A program made the position numbers and the translations under genes. DNA of 6,105 bases from Lachnospira sp. (lineage in GTDB: Bacteria > Bacillota > Clostridia > Lachnospirales > Lachnospiraceae), in the NCBI GenBank assembly GCA_017626275.1, contig JAGAJD010000159.1:1-6105 (forward strand), in the 5' to 3' direction. The notes below the pieces were generated by a model. It did not search any database. It saw nothing but the letters and a program-made list of their open reading frames with translations, and had not been told where the DNA came from. Of the stretch, positions 1-4,600 are shown piece by piece. How positions within the stretch are numbered: position 1 is the stretch's first letter; every line of letters begins with the position of its first letter.

Positions 1-96
1 CCTATTTCCGCGTGAGTAAATGCTGCTGTCGTGTACAAGTTCACTGCATCTTAATGCGGTGCTCAAATCAGCAGCTAATTTTCCAGCTTGTGACAT
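1..96 (-). CDS. 5' end of an unidentified gene (first 32 codons, runs off the left edge)
   Basis: An ATG at 96-94 opens a frame that stays open to base 1, giving 32 residues that begin MSQAGKLAADLSTALRCSEL. A strong Shine-Dalgarno (AAAGGAGGGA, complement of 101-110) has its GGAGG core 6 bases before the ATG, and a convincing promoter lies about 100 bases upstream (220-192). Together these make it a real gene start rather than a chance frame. The visible part looks like a soluble, Ala/Leu/Ser-rich amphipathic helix, with no signal peptide or membrane segment. I do not recognise the family; the opening faintly recalls small helical proteins, but nothing supports a name. It has its own promoter and lies beyond the toxin operon's terminator, so it need not be functionally linked to the RHS locus. 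Confidence 0.62.
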   Translation of the reverse strand, partial: MSQAGKLAADLSTALRCSELVHDSSIYSRGNR

Positions 97-157
97 AATG
101 TCCCTCCTTTAATAGTCCGCTAAATTTCTTAAAATTACAGCTTTTTCCGGTTAAAAT

Positions 158-185
158 ACAAATTCTCTTTTATTCGAGATTTTGT
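158..185 (-). repeat. Inverted repeat / hairpin at the expected transcription start
   Basis: On the minus strand ACAAAATCTC is followed by 8 bases and then GAGAATTTGT, a 10-bp stem with one A/A mismatch; a further T-A and G-U pair can extend it outward. It begins about 7 bases downstream of the -10 box (192-197), so a transcript from that promoter would start with this hairpin. It could stabilise the 5' end of the mRNA or, as a DNA palindrome, be an operator. The sequence does not decide which. Confidence 0.45.
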
Positions 186-191
186 ACTTAC

Positions 192-220
192 AATATATCA
201 TAATTTTAGATTAACTTCAA
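192..220 (-). promoter_or_regulatory. Sigma-A-type promoter with extended -10, for the leftmost gene
   Basis: Read on the minus strand: -35 TTGAAG (220-215, 4 of 6 consensus bases), a 17-base spacer, and -10 TATATT (197-192, 5 of 6). TG stands one base before the -10, the extended -10 form. The expected start is near 185, giving a 5' leader of about 90 bases before the ATG at 96. It is the best promoter match I found in the intergenic region and it points at the gene with the strong ribosome binding site. Confidence 0.62.
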
Positions 221-234
221 TAAGTTTGCACTAA

Positions 235-253
235 AATGTCGCTTTTTGACATT
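235..253. repeat. Small perfect inverted repeat just upstream of the -35 box
   Basis: AATGTC (235-240) and GACATT (248-253) are perfect reverse complements separated by 7 bases. The repeat sits 15 bases upstream of the -35 hexamer (220-215). It may be a regulator-binding site or, read on the minus strand where a short T run follows, a weak terminator insulating the promoter. A 6-bp arm can occur by chance in AT-rich DNA. Confidence 0.25.
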
Positions 254-310
254 GAATGGTAAGAAAAGCATGAATCATTACATAATCAATATAAAAATTC
301 CTCTGTAACT

Positions 311-421
311 TTAAAACGAAAAAATGAAGTAAACTATCTTGCTTAAAAGCTTAGCTGAATTAGTACTACTATAATTAACACCTTTGTACGTGAAATAAGG
401 TGACGAACTACTTAATGACAT
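311..421 (-). other. Short 36-codon frame following the fragment at 425-595, doubtful
   Basis: An ATG at 421-419 opens a 36-residue frame (MSLSSSSPYFTYKGVNYSST..., ending YFIFSF) that stops at 313-311. It is in the same reading frame as the fragment ending at 425, separated only by TAA-TCT, so the two could be parts of one former frame broken by a stop. There is no Shine-Dalgarno at a sensible distance, which argues against a stand-alone small protein. I recognise no family. It could be decayed coding sequence or chance. Confidence 0.2.
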
Positions 422-424
422 AGA

Positions 425-595
425 TTAAAAATCCATTCCATAATGACCTGCTCCTATGGTATAATATGGTTCATTTTGTACCTGAGTCGGAACATCAAAA
501 AATCCGCCTTCTAAATCGAATAAAAAATTTCTTCCAGAATATGACATGTGACGCTTACTTTGCTTCCCATATCTGCAATGGTAAAAATGGCTATC
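425..595 (-). pseudogene. Coding-looking orphan fragment, unidentified
   Basis: The frame between the stops at 596-598 and 425-427 gives 56 residues, with an ATG at 547-545 (MSYSGRNFLFDLEGGFFDVP... ending GAGHYGMDF). Its composition looks like folded protein: Gly, Asp, Pro, aromatics and charged residues are mixed, unlike the Lys/Ile/Asn/Phe-rich translations of the AT-rich DNA around it. No ribosome binding site precedes the ATG, and the frame starts just downstream of the operon terminator. I therefore read it as the remnant, probably the C-terminal end, of a lost gene. In RHS loci such remnants are often displaced toxin tips or immunity genes. That origin is an inference from location only, and I could not match the sequence to a known toxin or immunity family. 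Confidence 0.33.
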
Positions 596-607
596 TTATT
601 TGGCAAC

Positions 608-653
608 AAATAAAAAAGAGACTGCTATAGTTAAAAAATAAACCATAACAGTC
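608..653 (-). terminator. Rho-independent terminator of the RHS-immunity operon
   Basis: On the minus strand GACTGTTATGGTT (653-641) pairs over its full 13 bases with AACTATAGCAGTC (632-620) around an 8-base loop. Two of the pairs are G-U wobbles. The stem is followed directly by TCTTTTTTATTT (619-608). The wobble positions become mismatches in plus-strand RNA, so the hairpin is tailored to leftward transcription. It lies 150 bases after the immunity-gene stop and is the only strong terminator in the spacer. Confidence 0.78.
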
Positions 654-767
654 GCATAAAAGTCTAACACTCATATTTTTCAAAATTTTTATGATAATAA
701 TACTGATTTGTCAATATCGTATACTGAATGATGTATATAGAATTAAATGAGTAGAAATGCAATAAAC

Positions 768-789
768 ACTGTTCTAAAATCATAACAGT
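768..789 (-). repeat. Weak hairpin just after the immunity gene, sharing a 9-mer with the terminator
   Basis: On the minus strand ACTGTT (789-784) and AACAGT (773-768) form a 6-bp stem with a 10-base loop, beginning 14 bases after the immunity stop. The plus-strand 9-mer CATAACAGT at 781-789 recurs exactly at 644-652, inside the operon terminator. No proper T tract follows, so it is at best a weak or vestigial terminator. Confidence 0.25.
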
Positions 790-802
790 AATGAATACTA
801 CA

Positions 803-1249
803 CTATTTTAATATTTTGTTTAAAAAGTCAATTATGTTTTCGCCTAAAACTATCGGTTCTAGTGGATTGAATGTGTAAATTCGTTCCGTTTCTCCTACAC
901 ATAACATCAATTGACCATTTAAAAAGCCAATTGGAAATAGATTTTCTTGTAGATAATTCATTCTACTTTCAACAAAATCATATAATCCAGATGCCATCAA
1001 GGCATCAAATTGTATGCTCCCATAATAATTATTAACTTTGACATTTAGCATTTTTAATTCTTCACGTGAATATGAAATGCTTACACCCTGAAAATGCGAT
1101 AAAATATCTAATGCATACTTAAATGGAATGAATCCTTCATTCTCCATCTCTTTACACATAAGCGTAATGTCTTTGGTTTTATCTTTTTGCCAATCCATGT
1201 CATGCAATTTGCTTATTATTCTCTTATCAATCAAGTCAAAATTTAACAA
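803..1249 (-). CDS. SUKH-3-like immunity protein (148 aa)
   Basis: This is probably the cognate antitoxin of the deaminase tip encoded immediately upstream; SUKH proteins typically bind and block the toxin in the cytoplasm. The start is TTG at 1249-1247, set 5 bases after a perfect AGGAGG; the first internal ATG is codon 18 and has no such site. There is no signal peptide or membrane segment. The layout fits the SUKH-3 family. A helix with GFIPFKYALDILSHFQGVSI (residues about 39-58) resembles the 'paa.efLreFGG' opening. It is followed by NLFPIGFLNGQLMLCVGE (about 103-120), a strand reading RIYTF, and the 'vLGENIIDFLNKIL' closing helix. Length is normal for the family. It starts one base after the toxin stop, so it is co-transcribed and probably translationally coupled. 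The assignment rests on motif recall, not a search; another SUKH subgroup is the main alternative. Confidence 0.75.
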   Translation of the reverse strand: MLNFDLIDKRIISKLHDMDWQKDKTKDITLMCKEMENEGFIPFKYALDILSHFQGVSISYSREELKMLNVKVNNYYGSIQFDALMASGLYDFVESRMNYLQENLFPIGFLNGQLMLCVGETERIYTFNPLEPIVLGENIIDFLNKILK

Positions 1250-1250
1250 A

Positions 1251-1622
1251 TTAGCCTCCTAAATTTATAGTTATCTCTAATTCTTCAATAACCTTTGCGC
1301 AGGTATCGCATGCTATATGGTTTGTACCATGTAAACCAGATGTACTATAAGGTCCTCGAACATATGAGGTAGATATAGTTGCGCCATCTAAATTAACTCC
1401 ACTATTTAATGCCTTGGCTATAGCATTCATTTCTGCACAGGCACCCCCAAATTGATTAACTCCAACTTCTTGAAGAACGGAATTCAAATATTCATTTGTT
1501 ATACCTTCACTATTAACACCGGTAAATTCATTACCTGCTTTTGTTCTTAATACAGAAACAGTATTAACACCATTTTTCGTAGCACCTTCCGCTTGAAGAA
1601 CATCTGCCGCCCTTGATGCTGG
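1251..1622 (-). other. YwqJ-like deaminase domain (toxin tip of the RHS protein)
   Basis: Residues about 1495-1617 of the RHS protein. Visible signatures in order: strand TVSVLRTKAGNEFTGVNSEG (1515-1534); the first zinc and proton-shuttle motif GGACAEMNAIAKALNSG, with Cys1556 as ligand and Glu1558 as the expected catalytic acid; the strand and loop ISTSYVRGPYSTSGLHG; and the second zinc pair in HIACDTCAKVIEELEI (Cys1599 and Cys1602). The CAE plus CxxC order, the VRGP motif and the HG-x(5)-C spacing match the YwqJ-like deaminase family of the cytidine-deaminase fold, known as C-terminal tips of bacterial toxins. All three Cys ligands and the Glu are present, so it looks active. Whether the substrate is DNA, RNA or a free nucleotide, and which base, cannot be read from the sequence. 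Confidence 0.85.
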
Positions 1623-4600
1623 TGTGGCTCCATTTACATTTCCAGTTTCAGAACACGCTACATTTGAGCCTTTATTATAATTAAGAATTCCATAGGTTGC
1701 AGCTGACAAAGCAGCTCCACATAAAGCACCTTTCCAAATGCTCTGAGATAATCTGTTATAATCAACTGTATTGTTAAGAGCTTGATTAGTTAACTCAGAT
1801 GCATATGCTCCAGTTGCTCCACTAATCATACCAATTCCAACTGTATTACCTAAAGTTGCTGCAGTAAAACATGTACCTAAGGCACATCCTACGTAACTAC
1901 CAGCTGCACCACCAACAGCCCCTACAAATGCAGCCTTACCGACATTACTCCAATTATCTTTATCCATCTTGGAAATACCGCCAGCATTTTTCGCTTCAGT
2001 ATAAAGAGTTGCTCCTCCACTAATAGCTGCGCCTATCGCTGCTCCTATTAGGACGGTTGCTAAGATACCAAAATGCCCACTTGGGTCAATACTAAGAACA
2101 GGATTATTACAACAATAGGTATAAAGATTTAAACTAAGCGGATCTTCAATCTTGCCGGCATAACTGTCACGTCTAATACATCTGCCAATAGCAGGATCAT
2201 AATACCTCGCTCTAAGATAAATCGTACCCGTCTCAGCATCAAAATATTCGCCGCAGTAACGGAAAGGATTACCATCACTGTCTGAGATATTCTTCTCAAC
2301 ACCGAAAGCGTCATAAGTATAGGACTTAACAACCTCACCGTCAGCGTTAGTAAGGTTTACAACATCACCATGTGCGTTCTGAGTATAGTAGGTATATTCA
2401 GACTTAGCTCCGTTTACAAACGTATACTTTGCAGCAAGGCTTGTTCCGCGAACATAGCAGTTTGCGTTGTACGTATCGCCCTCGACAATATCAGCAACGA
2501 TCTGCTTGCTGCCGTCCCAGACATGATTGATACGCTGACCATTGACAACCTTTTCGATTCTAAGACCTGAAACATTGTACTTGTAACTTGCCGTTGTTTC
2601 ACCGTCAGTAAATCCGATAAGCTGATTCAGTCCGTCATATGTGTTTGTTTCTGTCTTGCCGTCAGCAGTCTTTGTGATCTGATTGCCATTAGCGTCGTAA
2701 GTGTAAACTGTCTGCTTAACATTGGAATTATTATTCAGAGCATTATTCTCACTCTGAACAGTCTTGATTTCCTTCTGAAGAAGCGCCGTATAATTGCCCT
2801 GAGCGTTATTGTAATTGTATTCAGTTACATAATTTTCAGAACCGGCCGCCGTCATTTTGGAACGGTTTCCATAATCATCGTACTCGTATGCGTAGGTATC
2901 TGCTGTGTTGTCGCCAACCTTAACTGATTCCTCAGTCAGTCTTTTCAGACTGTCATACTCGTACTCTGTAGTTTCTATTATACCATTTTCACTGCGCACT
3001 TTGCAAGCGTCAGAACCATCAAGAAAATAGGAATATTCGTAGCTTGATATGGTAATATCGCCGGATTTGTTTTCAATATTTGTGATCCTGTTTGCCTTGT
3101 TGTAGGTGTATGTCGAAACTACACCGTTTCCGAGAGTTTCGGACTTCTTGTTTCCGTTAGCGTCATAAGTGTAGGAAGCAACTTCTGTTCCGCTTTCTTT
3201 AACCTTGGAAATTCTCATCTCCGAATCATATTCATATGATTTTAATGAATAAGAAAGAAGATTGTACTGTCCTGTGAGTTCTCTGCTCACATACGGCGAC
3301 ACGCCCTCATAGAAAAATCCTCTGAATACTGAGTAATGCGAACTGTATTCCGACTCAGAATATTTTCTTCCGAGTTTGTCATATTCATAAGCAGTTGTGT
3401 ACCCGTTGCTTGAAGCAGATGTGATCCTGCCCATGTTATCGTAGATATATGTTTTGGAAACATTCTTTGAAGAATCGTCAGGGTTTACCGTCTCGGATTT
3501 AATAACACGATTGAGTGCGTCGTAAGTATTTGTTGTAATATTGCCGTTTGCGTCGGTTGAAGTGAGAACGTTTCCGTTCAGATCATAGGTAATCGTTCCC
3601 GAATTATAACCTGTACTGTCGGTTGTACAGACAAGTCTCATGAAGCTGTCATATTCGTACTCCGTAGTCAGATATGTATCATCATTTTCGGATGACATAC
3701 CCGTGTACATTTTGGTCTGGATTCCGGCATTGTTGTAGAAGTACTTTGTGATATTTTTTTCGCCGTTTGCAGTACCGTCGCTGAGGATTACCTTGTCAAG
3801 CAGTCCCATTGCATTGTACTTGTTTACGGTTACGCTGTTTTTGTTATTGTCAAGTTTCTGAATTGTTTTAACGAGATTTCCGAGCTTGTCGTATTCGTTT
3901 ATAACTTCCGAATCACGCTCGTCAACAGGCGAAACTGTCTTAGTCAATTTGTTCAGATAATTGTATTCATATGTTGTTGTATTATTGAGTGCATCGGTAA
4001 CTTTTGCAATCTGTCCGTTTGCGTAATATACGCTTGTACGCTTTACTTCGCTGTTAATTTTTTCTTCAACGGGATTGCCTCTGAAATCAGTCAGAGTTTC
4101 CGCTATCACCTGTTTGTCGGCTGTGATATAGGAAGTTTTCTGCGTTCTGAGTCCCTTGTAAGAAATATTTCTGATGTCCGCTGCTGAATTGTAAACAGTG
4201 AAATTGTGTTCTTCAAATTCATATGAAGATTTTGTAAGGATCTGTTTGGGATTACTGCTGCCAGCTTTGAAATAGGCTACCTTTTCACGCTGTAATCCGT
4301 CGTATTCAGTAATATTTATCGTACCATCGGGATTAGTCTTTTCGGTTACGTTTCCATATGCGTCATACTTGAAAGACATCTTGTTTCCGAGAGCGTCAGT
4401 CTGAGTTTTTACTGCGCCGCTCGGGTAGTAAGCTGTAAGCGTTCCATGGCTCTTATCAGCAGAATATTTCGGCAAATATTCGGCAGTTTTTCTGCTTAAT
4501 AAGTCATATTCAGCAATTGTAACAGCAGGAGTATTTCCCGTACCGAAATCGCTGATTTTTGTAACGTTATTAAACTTATCATATTCAAATTCTTTTACAG

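Noticed and set aside
436..465. A plus-strand TATAAT at 460-465 as a possible rightward promoter
   Set aside because: There is no credible -35, it lies within the minus-strand coding-looking fragment, and no plus-strand gene follows.
608..646. A minus-strand hydrophobic peptide (MVYFLTIAVSFLFVAK) resembling a membrane segment or small toxin
   Set aside because: It coincides with the stem, loop and T tract of the terminator, which explain its base pattern; there is no ribosome binding site.
686..714. A minus-strand TTGACA with TAAAAA 17 bases downstream, resembling a promoter
   Set aside because: The -10 is only 4 of 6, the DNA is very AT-rich, and the strong terminator begins about 33 bases further on, leaving nothing to express.
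2129..2602. Overlapping open frames on both strands inside the RHS gene, also around 5029-5253 and 5718-5999
   Set aside because: They are other-frame shadows of the YD-repeat gene, whose own translation matches a known family throughout; none has an independent start signal or recognisable product.
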